A stretch of DNA of 64,000 nt from positions 25,561-89,560 of the forward strand of contig NZ_LLXU01000055.1 in the NCBI RefSeq assembly GCF_001431645.1, read 5' to 3'. This document shows positions 38,703-48,100 of the stretch, piece by piece. The position numbers and the translations under genes were made by a program. The stretch's first letter is position 1. Each line of letters begins with the position of its first letter. This stretch comes from Stenotrophomonas panacihumi (lineage in GTDB: Bacteria; Pseudomonadota; Gammaproteobacteria; Xanthomonadales; Xanthomonadaceae). Under the pieces are notes generated by a model that had not been told where the DNA came from, ran no database searches, and was given only the letters and a program-made list of their open reading frames with translations.

Positions 38703-39677
38703 ATGAAAATTTTCCCGCTTCACATCATCCCGAACGACACCAAGATCGACTTCATGCGCTGGCGTCATGCCGTGCTGTGGCTGATGCTGGCCGTGTTCGT
38801 CGCCTCGCTGGTGGTCATCGGCCTGAAGGGCTTCCAGAAGGAGGCCTACGCGCTGGAGTTCACCGGCGGCACCGTGGTCGAAACCCGTTTCGACCAGCCG
38901 GCCAATGTCGACCAGGTGCGCGAGAAGCTGGCCGCGGCCGGCTTCGAGAACGCCCAGGTGCAGGGCTTCGGCGGCGGCAACGAGTTGATGATCCGCCTGC
39001 AGCCGCATGGCGAGAACAGCAACGCCGAGGGCGACAAGACGGTCTCGGCGCAGGTGCTCAAGGCGATCAACACCACCGAGAACCCCGCCACCGTGCTGCG
39101 TACCGAGTTCGTCGGCCCGCAGGTCGGCGCGGACCTGGTGCGTGACGGCATCTACGCCACGCTGTTCATGCTGGTGGGCTTCCTGATCTACATCGCGTTC
39201 CGCTTCGAGTGGAAGTTCGCGGTGGTGGCCAGCCTGACCGCGTTCTTCGACCTGATCGTCACCGCCGCCTACATTTACGGCACTGGCCGCGAGTTCGACC
39301 TGACCGTGCTGGCCGGCCTGTTGTCGGTGATGGGCTTTGCGATCAACGATATCATCGTGGTGTTCGACCGTGTCCGCGAGAACTTCCGCGGCCTGCGCGT
39401 GGAGCCGCTGGAAGTGCTGAACCGTTCGATCAACCAGACGCTCTCGCGTACGGTGATCACCGCGGTGATGTTCTTCCTCTCGGCCTGGGCGCTGTACCTG
39501 TACGGCGGCACCTCGATGGAAGGCCTGGCGCTGACGCACATGATCGGCGCGGTGATCGTGGTGGTGTCCTCGATCGTGGTGGCGGTGCCGATGCTGTCGA
39601 TCGGCCCGTTCAAGGTCACCAAGCAGGACCTGCTGCCGAAGGCCAAGGACGTGGAGGCGCTGGCGCGCCGTCCGTAA
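38703..39677 (+). CDS. secF: Protein translocase subunit SecF
   Basis: Partner of SecD in the export motor. The 324-residue protein has six membrane helices, the FTGGTVVETRF segment and the family motif GFAINDIIVVFDRVRENFR plus NQTLSRTVIT. It lies 18 bases after secD and is followed by a strong terminator. Confidence 0.98.
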   Translation: MKIFPLHIIPNDTKIDFMRWRHAVLWLMLAVFVASLVVIGLKGFQKEAYALEFTGGTVVETRFDQPANVDQVREKLAAAGFENAQVQGFGGGNELMIRLQPHGENSNAEGDKTVSAQVLKAINTTENPATVLRTEFVGPQVGADLVRDGIYATLFMLVGFLIYIAFRFEWKFAVVASLTAFFDLIVTAAYIYGTGREFDLTVLAGLLSVMGFAINDIIVVFDRVRENFRGLRVEPLEVLNRSINQTLSRTVITAVMFFLSAWALYLYGGTSMEGLALTHMIGAVIVVVSSIVVAVPMLSIGPFKVTKQDLLPKAKDVEALARRP

Positions 39678-39705
39678 GCCCGCCTTCGTCATCGTTCCAG
39701 GAGAG

Positions 39706-39735
39706 AGCCGCGCGCAAGCGCGGCTTTTTCTTTTT
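39706..39735 (+). terminator. Rho-independent terminator after secF
   Basis: AGCCGCGC pairs with GCGCGGCT over a GCAA loop, followed by TTTTCTTTTT. A textbook intrinsic terminator closing the yajC-secD-secF unit. Confidence 0.92.
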
Positions 39736-39814
39736 ATGCCTTTGGAGGATCTGTCGCATGGCTGGGAGGGCCTGCGCGTGATTCTCTTGGTGCACCCAAA
39801 GGAGGTGCGCCGCC

Positions 39815-40747
39815 ATGGAAACAGGGCAAGGGTCGCGATGGATACCTGTTGCAGCCGCAATCGGGGTGTTGATCCTGACAGGAGGCTTTGTTGCCTCGCG
39901 ATACCTGACGTCCTCGCAGGCGCCAGAGGGACAGGTTGGGCTCCCCCTGGCTCAGGTGGCGACGGTCACGCGCGCTTCGTACAGGCGCGTCGATGCATCC
40001 GTGCTGGCAGCCCAACACCTGATAGATCCGGGGACCGTACGCCCCTTGGCCGGCAGGGCCTTCAGCATCGAGCGGCCACGCGAGCGCCGCCCACCGGGCG
40101 ATGCAGCTCTCTTCGCGAAAGCCCTCGTGCCGGCGGCTGGGCGAGGCGATGCCGTGGCGAGCTACCGGCTTTACCTGATCGCCGCCGAGTGTGATTCCGC
40201 CGCATCGCCCGATGTGGTGGAGACCTATCGAATGACGCGCCACCTCCTCGCGCCCGACTACACCGCCCAGTTGGCGCGCCAGTTGGAGGAATGCGAAGGC
40301 CTGCTGATGGATCCGGCGCTGTCGGACCGACGACATTGGCTGAAATTGTCAGCCGTCCAGGGCTCTCCCGAGGCCGCCCTCATTTACGCCGCTTCGATCG
40401 AAGAAGTCATCGGTGGGCCGGCTCAGTGGGCCAGGCATCCGGAACAGGTGATCGCCTACAAGCGGCAGGCGATGGACTACCTCTTCAACGGCGCGGCGCA
40501 GGGCTATGTCGGCGCGCTGTCCAGTTTGTCGCAGGCCTACGAGAGCGGATTCCTCACGCCGGCCGATCCGGTCAAGGCACTGGCCTACCGGTGGGTCGTC
40601 CAGCAAGTCGATCCCTCCCCGGGAAGCGAAGGGCTGGCCCATCGATTGGAAGAAGGACTTTCAGTTCAACAGAGATCCGACGCAAGGCGGCAAGCCGCGG
40701 TAATTCATGAGGAATGTTGCGTGAACCTGGCAGGAGAAGATCGATGA
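39815..40747 (+). CDS. Membrane-anchored Sel1-like repeat protein
   Basis: A 310-residue protein with one N-terminal membrane helix (about 10-28) and a periplasmic part containing Sel1-like/TPR helical hairpins (KLSAVQGSPEAALIYAAS and FNGAAQGYVGALSSLSQAYE, then the KALAYRWVV segment). Such repeats mediate protein contacts. A near-perfect ribosome site AAAGGAGGT precedes the ATG. Its stop overlaps the next gene's start (ATGA). No specific role can be assigned. Confidence 0.75.
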   Translation: METGQGSRWIPVAAAIGVLILTGGFVASRYLTSSQAPEGQVGLPLAQVATVTRASYRRVDASVLAAQHLIDPGTVRPLAGRAFSIERPRERRPPGDAALFAKALVPAAGRGDAVASYRLYLIAAECDSAASPDVVETYRMTRHLLAPDYTAQLARQLEECEGLLMDPALSDRRHWLKLSAVQGSPEAALIYAASIEEVIGGPAQWARHPEQVIAYKRQAMDYLFNGAAQGYVGALSSLSQAYESGFLTPADPVKALAYRWVVQQVDPSPGSEGLAHRLEEGLSVQQRSDARRQAAVIHEECCVNLAGEDR

Positions 40748-41250
40748 AGAAATGGCAGTGGATGACGCTGGTACTAGCCGCTGGCTGTGCCACATATGCC
40801 GCATGGAGCGAGCCCGGTAGACAGAAATTCGGACCGGTTCGTTGCGTATCGTGCCTATTGCAGGAGCCTGAGCCAGATGCAGCTACGCTGGGCAAGCTGC
40901 ACGAGTTCCATAAGCGGCACAACTACGGAGGACTTATCGGACTGGGTGAGAAGTACCAGATCCGCGCAGGAGACGTGATCGTCATCTGCAATCGCAACTT
41001 CTGTGTTGATTACGAGAGAACAACCAATAATCAATGGTTGGGAAACAATCCTCGAAAAGTGCAGCAGCATGTTTTGCAGCGCGCCCGACAGGATGATGTG
41101 GACAAGGAGAGGAACGCGATTCTTCGGGAGCTGGCTGAAGAGTGGGCGCGAGAGCAGTGGCGCGGCCAGGGCATCCCCCCGCCAATACCCGCGCCGCCGG
41201 GATGGAACGGACGCGGACGGGTTGTTGTCGGTACACCCAGTAGACCTTGA
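40744..41250 (+). CDS. Small exported protein, unknown, AT-richer than neighbours
   Basis: A 168-residue protein coupled to the Sel1-like gene by an ATGA overlap. It starts MKKWQWMTLVLAAGCATYAA, a signal peptide or lipoprotein signal. The mature part has two cysteine pairs (CVSC and CNRNFC), a charged helical segment and a Pro-rich tail. The stretch 40900-41100 has clearly more A and T and less biased third positions than the rest of the window. No family recognised; transfer is possible but not shown. Confidence 0.65.
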   Translation: MKKWQWMTLVLAAGCATYAAWSEPGRQKFGPVRCVSCLLQEPEPDAATLGKLHEFHKRHNYGGLIGLGEKYQIRAGDVIVICNRNFCVDYERTTNNQWLGNNPRKVQQHVLQRARQDDVDKERNAILRELAEEWAREQWRGQGIPPPIPAPPGWNGRGRVVVGTPSRP

Positions 41251-41329
41251 GTGCTGGCAAGCCGGTCCGATGTCAGGGCGCATGCGTTCCGTCGTGCTGG
41301 CTGCCTGGCGATCGTCTCCCTCGATCACG

Positions 41330-41375
41330 TCATCCACAGCGCATGTGGATGGCGTGCCGATAAAGCTGTGGACAA
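41330..41375. promoter_or_regulatory. Three-box DnaA-box-like array (copy B)
   Basis: TCATCCACA at 41330-41338, TGTGGATGG at 41344-41352 and TGTGGACAA at 41367-41375 lie in the 178-base gap between two convergent genes. Compared with TTATCCACA (or its complement TGTGGATAA) the mismatches are one, two and one. Order, orientation and start-to-start spacing (14 and 23) are identical to the array at 58288-58333. Boxes I and II also form an inverted repeat (CATCCACA/TGTGGATG) that could act as a terminator stem. Confidence 0.5.
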
Positions 41376-41428
41376 GTGCTTGCGGCGTAGCTGGCGCAAG
41401 CCTTCCGCCTGCATTGGTCAAAAATTGG

Positions 41429-42559
41429 TCAACGTGCCTCGCTGACCGGTGCCAATGCCGCCAGCAGCCGCATCAAGGCGGTTTGGCCGTGTTCCCCTGT
41501 CTTGGCGAAGATCGATTGCAGGCGTGTCTTGGCGGTCGCGGGCGTGATGCCGCAGGCCTGGGCGGCGTGGCCGAGGTCGGCATGTCGGTATAGCGCGGTG
41601 GCCAGCGCGGCCTCCGCAGCGGTCAGGTCGAAGGCACGGCGCAGCAGATCCGCCAGACCACCCATGCTCGTGGCGCCCAACGGTTGCACGAACATCACCG
41701 CGGCTTCGGCGTGGATGGCATGCGAGGGGGACAGGGGATGGATCGCCACCACCAGGTCTACCTGGTGGCGGGCGTTGCGCAGTACGCCTTGGCCTTGCCG
41801 ACGAAGGCGGCCATCGGCGGTGTCGATGCCGATGGCGGCATCCCGCACGAGCGCCTTGAAAGGGGCGGCATCGGGGCCGGGTGCACCCAGGCCGGCTTGC
41901 GTGCGCAACAATCGGCCCGCCATCAGCAGATGTTCGGCCGCGGCGTTGGTGCGGATCACTCGCCCGTGCCCGTCCAGCATGAGCATCGCCATGGGCAGGC
42001 GCTCCAACGCGTGCTCCAGTGCATCGACTCGCTGTTCCAGCTGTGCCAGCCGCCGCTGCAGGGCATAGGCGTTGACCCAGTGCGGCGTGACCTGCCGCAG
42101 CAGGGCCAGGTGTTCGGCGGTGTAAGGTTGCAAACGCCCGGAACGGCAGACGGTGGCGGTGACCACGTTCTGGCCGTCGAAGTGCGCGCACAGGGCAATC
42201 GACTGCTCCACGTCGCCGTCGCGCAGGTATTCGTTGTAGTAGCGGCTGCGGTGCAGCTCGGCGCGGGAGACGAAGTCGTCGCTGTCCAGCGTGGCGCCCG
42301 TGGCCAGTTGCGCCGCGCCGCGCTGCAGCCACAGGTTGTCGGCGGCGAACTCGCGCTCGTAACGCGCCGCCTCCAGTGGATCGGCCCCCACGACCAGGTC
42401 CAGCCGACCGTCGTGCCGCTGCATGTCCTGCACCATGATCGCGCCGACATGGCTGCCAGTGGCGCCGACCAGCCGCTCGCAGAACTCGCCCAGCCGTTCC
42501 GGTGCCAGCACCGAGGCGTAAAGCGATTCCAATACACCCTCAAGCACATTCCCTGTCAC
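41429..42559 (-). CDS. LuxR-type HTH transcriptional regulator
   Basis: A 376-residue cytoplasmic regulator. The N-terminal and central parts look like a GAF/PAS-type sensor region (DGHGRVIRTNAAAEHLL is PAS-like near residue 200), and the C-terminal 60 residues form a LuxR-type HTH (FDLTAAEAALATALYRHADL, then HAAQACGITPATAKTRLQSIF). There is no receiver domain. GTG 42559 was chosen over GTG 42583 because AGGGGG lies six bases upstream. It is divergent from three exported-protein genes beginning at 42788, which it may control. Confidence 0.8.
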   Translation of the reverse strand: MTGNVLEGVLESLYASVLAPERLGEFCERLVGATGSHVGAIMVQDMQRHDGRLDLVVGADPLEAARYEREFAADNLWLQRGAAQLATGATLDSDDFVSRAELHRSRYYNEYLRDGDVEQSIALCAHFDGQNVVTATVCRSGRLQPYTAEHLALLRQVTPHWVNAYALQRRLAQLEQRVDALEHALERLPMAMLMLDGHGRVIRTNAAAEHLLMAGRLLRTQAGLGAPGPDAAPFKALVRDAAIGIDTADGRLRRQGQGVLRNARHQVDLVVAIHPLSPSHAIHAEAAVMFVQPLGATSMGGLADLLRRAFDLTAAEAALATALYRHADLGHAAQACGITPATAKTRLQSIFAKTGEHGQTALMRLLAALAPVSEAR

Positions 42560-42613
42560 GGCTTTCCCCCTGTAGTCAAGCACCGTTTGGAAGTGTTTTG
42601 CGTGTTACGTCTC

Positions 42614-42663
42614 GATATATATCAAAGACCGATGGCGGCAGGCAGTCATGCCGCGGCCATCGG
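42614..42663. promoter_or_regulatory. Palindrome and long hairpin in LuxR/exported-gene control region
   Basis: The 228-base divergent gap holds a perfect 10-bp palindrome GATATATATC (42614-42623) and, right after it, a large inverted repeat: CCGATGGCGGCA (42629-42640) pairs with TGCCG...CCATCGG (42649-42663) with a 3-base bulge. These are candidate regulator and leader-RNA elements; neither has a recognised identity. Confidence 0.4.
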
Positions 42664-42787
42664 CAGGAAGGTTGCCCACGCCGGGGTCGGGGAGATCCTG
42701 ACGTGGGGTACCGCCAGGGGGCGGGTAGGGAGGCATCGACCGATGCCTTCTCCACGGGTTTCTCAACCATCTAAGGAAGGACATCCC

Positions 42788-43399
42788 ATGTTCAAGACAA
42801 GCAGCATGCTCGCGCTGTGCCTGCTCGCCGGCCACGCCGTGGCTGACGAACTGCCGTCGTGCAACGGCAACGCGCCGGTGAGGCCGGCGTTCGACCTGCA
42901 GCCCCGCAAGACGCAACTCGATGCCCGAGCCGTCACCCTGATGGCGCAGTGGAAGGAGGATTCGCGCACGCAGAGCCCGACACAGGCGGCGGAGAACCAT
43001 AACGAGCGCGTGGCGAGGGTCTACGAGGATTTCATGACGGAACGCCGGCACGTCTATGCCGGCGCGCGATGTGAGGTGTACAGCGTCAAGAAGTGCGCCA
43101 GTACCGCTGGAAAGAAGCACAAATGCCCGATGAGGGTAGGAGCGCCGCCCGATACCTGGTTCGACGCTGGCTTGACATTGGTCGATAACGATTTCGCCAA
43201 GGCACCCGCGATCTCCTCCGACAAACGCACCGTCACCTACACCGTCAAGAAGACAGGCAAGGGCTCCAACACCGCTGGCTTCCGCGCACCGGTCGGCTAC
43301 GTGCCGGCGGTATCCGAACGCTACGTGGATGAGGATTTCGCACAAGTCCACGCGTACTTCGCGCCACTCGTACGCATCAGCGGCCACACCGGCGACTGA
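42788..43399 (+). CDS. Exported protein, unknown
   Basis: A 203-residue protein with a signal peptide (MFKTSSMLALCLLAGHAVA). The mature chain has five cysteines, three of them in CEVYSVKKCASTAGKKHKCP, and a C-terminal half rich in Tyr/Thr strands. AAGGAAGGA precedes the ATG. First of three rightward exported genes; I recognise no domain. Confidence 0.7.
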   Translation: MFKTSSMLALCLLAGHAVADELPSCNGNAPVRPAFDLQPRKTQLDARAVTLMAQWKEDSRTQSPTQAAENHNERVARVYEDFMTERRHVYAGARCEVYSVKKCASTAGKKHKCPMRVGAPPDTWFDAGLTLVDNDFAKAPAISSDKRTVTYTVKKTGKGSNTAGFRAPVGYVPAVSERYVDEDFAQVHAYFAPLVRISGHTGD

Positions 43400-43473
43400 C
43401 TCACACAGTCGACGCCATCGCCGGCGGCGCCACACGACCGCCGGCGCCATCTTCCCCTCACTTCCCAGATCCG

Positions 43474-44079
43474 ATGACTCCGACTCGACCTCTCGTGCTC
43501 CTTTCCGCCCTCCTGCTGCTCGCCAGCGGCGATGCCTGCGCGCAGGCCAAGCAAACCGCCCAGGGCGCCCAGACCTTCCTCATCGGTATCACGCAGGGCG
43601 GCGGCCAGGCCGGCATCTTTCCCCGCTATGCCGTCCTGGGGCAGTCCAACTTCAACGGTGCGCCCGGCATGCTCAATGCCTGGCTCAAATCCATGGATAG
43701 CCTCAACGAAGCGGGCAACCCAGACCCCTGCGTGACGCGCCTGCTGGAGATCGACTCCCGCGCGCCAGGCGTCTGGGCACAAGGCATCCGCTGGAGCATT
43801 ACCGCGCCGGGCGTGGGGTACTCGGCCCCCATCACCGCTTTCCCGATGCCGCGCTACATCCATTGGGGCAAGGCCAGCATCGCCCGGGTCGTCTACTCGT
43901 ATGACGAGTCGGGCACCGATCGCACCGAATACATCGTCGCCCGCTACATGCGGCCCGGCGAAAAGACGGCCGATGCCCTGGTGATCGGAGCGTCCGATTC
44001 CGGCATGGTCGACCGCATCGAGTACGCCATGAAGTTCCTGCAAGCCAGCTGCGATACCTCCGTCTCGACGGGCTTCTAA
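43474..44079 (+). CDS. Exported protein, unknown
   Basis: A 201-residue protein with a signal peptide (cleavage after about GDACA, residue 23). The mature part contains Gly-rich GITQGGGQAGIFPRYAVLGQ and an alternating-strand region (ARVVYSYDESGTDRTEYIVARY) plus two Cys likely to pair. No family recognised. It ends two bases before the start of the next gene, so the two are translated together. Confidence 0.7.
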   Translation: MTPTRPLVLLSALLLLASGDACAQAKQTAQGAQTFLIGITQGGGQAGIFPRYAVLGQSNFNGAPGMLNAWLKSMDSLNEAGNPDPCVTRLLEIDSRAPGVWAQGIRWSITAPGVGYSAPITAFPMPRYIHWGKASIARVVYSYDESGTDRTEYIVARYMRPGEKTADALVIGASDSGMVDRIEYAMKFLQASCDTSVSTGF

Positions 44080-44081
44080 CC

Positions 44082-45107
44082 ATGCGGCCACCCCGTCACC
44101 CCCACGCACGTCCCGTGCTGCTGGCGCTGCTGTTGTGCGGCACCTTGGCCGCGCAGGATGCGCCGCGCCAGTTGAACACGGTGGACGCGGCCAAGCTCCG
44201 AAAGTCGGTGGATCGCAGCAAGGCCGACAGCAGCGAAGCGGCCGCACGACAAACCGAAGCATGGCGCCAGCAGCAGGCATTGCGGCAGCAACAGGCCGCG
44301 CTGGACGATCAGGAGGCTGCATGGGAGGAAGAGCCCGAGCCAGTGCAACAGCCCACCCCCGGCTTCGCGGAAATCCTGGCGCATGGCATGGGCGTGTTCC
44401 AGGACGAGATGGCCAAGAAGAACGCCGAACAGGCGGCGGCCAATGCGCGCCTGGCGCAGATCCGTGCCCAGGCCGAAGTCGCGGATCGCGAGCGTGAACG
44501 ACAGCGCCGGCAGCAGGAGCTGGAGGCGCGCCAGCGGCAACAGCAGATCGCCCAGCAGCAGGTGGCCGCCCAGGCCCGCGTGGCCGATACGGCAGCCCAG
44601 CAGGCGCGCGAGCGCGAGTTGCGTGAGAACGCGGCCGCCGAGCGCCAGCGCCTGCTGACGCAACAGCAGCAGGCGACGGCCGAGCGCCAGGCCCGGGAAC
44701 GTGCCGATGCGCAGGCAAGGCAACAGGCCGAGCAGCAGCGCCTAGCGTCCGAGAAGGCGTCCGCCGAACGCGAGCGCAAGGCGCAGGCAGAGCGGGTGCA
44801 GGGATTGCGCCAGGCAGAGCAGGGCCTTCGCGCGGGCTTCAGTGGTCGCGCGGCTACCTGCATCGGGGGCGGCAAGGACGTGCTCTACCTGCAGACCTCG
44901 CGCCCCACCAAGACCGGCTGCCGGGTGAGTTTCGAGGCGCGCTGCCCCGGTACGCCGAGCGGCGCGGGCGTGCGCTTCAGCCAGGCCAACTACGTCGGTG
45001 GCAGTTGCCAGGGCCTGGGCGACAACATCCGCATCGGCGCCATGGCCTGCGCCGCCGAACAGGTGCAGGTCACGATGACCCAGGCCGATTGCGGGTCCAA
45101 CGGCTGA
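44082..45107 (+). CDS. Exported coiled-coil protein with C-terminal Cys-rich domain
   Basis: A 341-residue protein with a signal peptide (LLALLLCGTLAAQ). Residues about 30-245 are a long Gln/Arg/Ala/Glu-rich helix, probably a coiled coil (RERERQRRQQELEARQRQQQ region). The last 90 residues form a compact domain with six cysteines (ATCIGGGKDVLYLQ ... ADCGSNG), probably disulfide-bonded. The layout suggests a periplasmic spacer holding a small binding domain. Translated with the preceding gene (two-base gap), and followed by a strong terminator. Confidence 0.75.
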   Translation: MRPPRHPHARPVLLALLLCGTLAAQDAPRQLNTVDAAKLRKSVDRSKADSSEAAARQTEAWRQQQALRQQQAALDDQEAAWEEEPEPVQQPTPGFAEILAHGMGVFQDEMAKKNAEQAAANARLAQIRAQAEVADRERERQRRQQELEARQRQQQIAQQQVAAQARVADTAAQQARERELRENAAAERQRLLTQQQQATAERQARERADAQARQQAEQQRLASEKASAERERKAQAERVQGLRQAEQGLRAGFSGRAATCIGGGKDVLYLQTSRPTKTGCRVSFEARCPGTPSGAGVRFSQANYVGGSCQGLGDNIRIGAMACAAEQVQVTMTQADCGSNG

Positions 45108-45133
45108 TCCCGGCCACGGACACGACAGGCATG

Positions 45134-45164
45134 AAAAAAGCCCCGGCCGAAGCCGGGGCTTTTT
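45134..45164. terminator. Bidirectional intrinsic terminator
   Basis: AGCCCCGGC pairs with GCCGGGGCT over CGAA, flanked by six A on the left and TTTT on the right, so it works in both directions. It separates the rightward exported-protein genes from the leftward RND efflux operon. Confidence 0.92.
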
Positions 45165-45188
45165 CGTTCCATCCACGCGAACCGGTGA

Positions 45189-48100
45189 TCAGCGATCCGG
45201 TCGCACGTTCGACGCCGCGTCGTTCTGGGCCTCGATGAACTCCTTGGACTGCTCGTCCAGCTTGTCACCGAGCATGCGACGCACCACCACGAAGAACAGC
45301 GGGATGAACACCACGCCGAGGATCGTGGCGAACAGCATGCCGCCGATCACGCCGGTGCCGATCGAGTGGCGGGCGTTGGCGCCGGCACCCGTGGAGATCG
45401 CCATCGGCAGCACGCCCAGGATGAAGGCGAAGGAGGTCATCAGGATCGGGCGGAAGCGCAGGTGCGCCGCCTCGATCGCCGCCTCGCGCAGCGTCTTGCC
45501 CGCCGCGCGCTGCTCGACCGCGAACTCCACGATCAGGATCGCGTTCTTCGCCGCCAGGCCGATCACCGTGATCATGCCGATCTTGAAGTACAGGTCGTTC
45601 GGCAGGCCACGCAGCAGCGACAGCGAGATCGCGCCGAGCACGCCGATCGGCACCACCAGCAGCACCGCCACCGGGATCGACCAGCTCTCGTACAGTGCCG
45701 CCAGGCAGAGGAACACCACCACCACCGACAGCACCAGCAGCAGGGTAGCCGCGTTGCCGGCGATGATTTCCTGGTACGACATGCCCGACCAGTCATAGCC
45801 GAAGCCGGCCGGCAGGTCGTTCTGCACGATCTCCTCCATCGCCGTCATCGCCTGGCCCGAGGCCTTGCCCGGGGCGGCGTTGCCGACGATGTTCACCGCC
45901 GAATAGCCGTTGTAGCGGTTCAACGCCGGCGAGGCGTAGGTCCACTCCGACTTCACCACGTTGCTCAGCGGGATCATCGCCGGCTGGCCGTCGGCATCGG
46001 TGGCGGTGGCGCTGGGCGTGTAGAAGCTGCGCAGCGACTCCGGACCGGTGCGGAACTGGTCGTCGGCGCGCACGTTCACGCGCTTGATGCGGCCTTCGTA
46101 GAAGAAGTCGTTGACGTACACCGGCGCCAGCATCAGCTGGATGGCGCTGTAGATGTCGGTCACCGACAGGCCCATCGTCTGCGCCTGCACGCGGTTGACG
46201 TGCAGCTGCAGCTGCGGGGCGTTCTCCAGGCCGTTCGGGCGCACGCCCACCAGCGTGTCCGAACGCTGCGCCGCCTTGCCGAGCAGGATGTTGCGCGCGT
46301 TGGTCAGCGCTTCCTGACCGCCGCCGGCACGGTCCTGCAGCCACATGTCGAAGCCGCCGAACTGGCCCAGGCCGTTCACCGTGGGCAGGTTGACCACGAA
46401 GATCTGCGCGCCCTTGATGCCGTAGAAGGCGCCGTTGAGCTGCTGGATCAGGTCGGTGGCGGTGACGTCGCGGTCATCCCAGGGCTTGAGGCGGATGAAG
46501 CCCATGCCCACGTTCTCGCCCGAACCCAGGAAGCTGAAGCCGGCCACCTGCAGCATGCCTTCCACCGCGTCCTGCTTCTCCAGCACGCCGCGCATCTGCG
46601 AGAAGACCTCGTTGGTACGGGTCTTGGTCGCGCCCGGCGGCAGCTGCACGATGGCCAGCGCGAAGCCCTGGTCCTCTTCCGGCAGGAAGCTGCCCGGCAT
46701 GCGGGTGAACAGGAAACCGCACAGCGCCACCAGCACCACGAACAGCACCATCCAGCGCGGGGCGCGCTTGAGGGTGTGGCCGACCAGCCCGACGTAGCGG
46801 TGTGCGACCTTGTCGTAGTACTTGTCGAAGGTGCGGAACACCCAGTTCTTCTTCTGGTCGTGGGTCGACTTGAGGAACGCCGCGCACAGCGCCGGGGTGA
46901 AGCTCAGCGCCAGGAACGCCGAGAACGCCATCGACATGGCGATGGTGATCGCGAACTGCTTGTAGATCGCGCCCGCCGCGCCCGGCTGCATCGCCGAGGG
47001 GATGAACACCGCCGCCAGCACGACCGTGATCGCCACCACCGCGCCGGTGATCTGGGTCATCGCCTTGGTCGTGGCCGCCTTCGGCGCCAGGTGCTCGTCG
47101 GTCATGATGCGCTCGACGTTCTCGATCACCACGATCGCGTCGTCCACCACGATGCCGATCGCCAGCACCATCGCGAACAGCGTCAGCTGGTTGATCGTGA
47201 AGCCGATCATCCACATGCCCAGGAACGTGCCCAGCAGCGCCACCGGGATCACCAGGGTCGGGATGACCGTGGCGCGGAAGTTCTGCAGGAACAGCAGCAT
47301 CACCAGGAACACCAGCACGATCGCTTCCACCAGCGTGTGCACGACCTCCTCGATGGAGATCTTCACGAACGCGGTGCTGTCGTACGGCGAGAACCAGGTC
47401 ACGCCCTGCGGGAAGCTCGGCGCCAGCTCGTCCATCTTGGCGGTCACCGCCTCGGCCACGCTCAGCGCGTTGGCGCCGGGCAGCAGCTGGATGGCGAACG
47501 CGCCGGTGGGCTTGCCGTTGTACTGGGTATCGAAGCCATAGTTCGACGGGCCGAACGCCACCCGGCCGACATCCTTCAGGCGCACGGTGGCGCCGTTGCT
47601 GTCGGTGCGCAGGATGATGTTCTCGAACTCCTCCGGCGAGCTGAAGCGGCCTTCGGCCGAGACGGTCGCGGTGAAGCCCTGGCCATCGGGCGCCGGGTCG
47701 GCGCCGATCGCACCGGCGGCGAACTGCACGTTCTGGTTGGAGATCGCGCTGTACACCTGGCTGGCCGACAGGTGGTAACCCTGCAGGCGCTCGGGGTTGA
47801 GCCAGATGTTCATCGCGTACTCGGCACCGAACTGCTGGGTGCTGCCGACGCCCGGCACGCGCGAGATCTGGTCGAGCACGCGCGAGCCGACGATGTCGTT
47901 CAGCGCGTCACGGTCCACCGCCGGGTTGTCCGAGCGCAGCGCCACCACCATCAGGAAGCCGGCGTTGGCCTTGGCCACCACCACGCCCTGCTGGGTCACC
48001 TCGGTGGGCAGGCGCGGGGTCGCCAGCGACACCTTGTTCTGCACCTGCACCTGCGCGATGTCCGGGTTGGTGCCGGTCTCGAAGGTCAGGGTGATGGACA

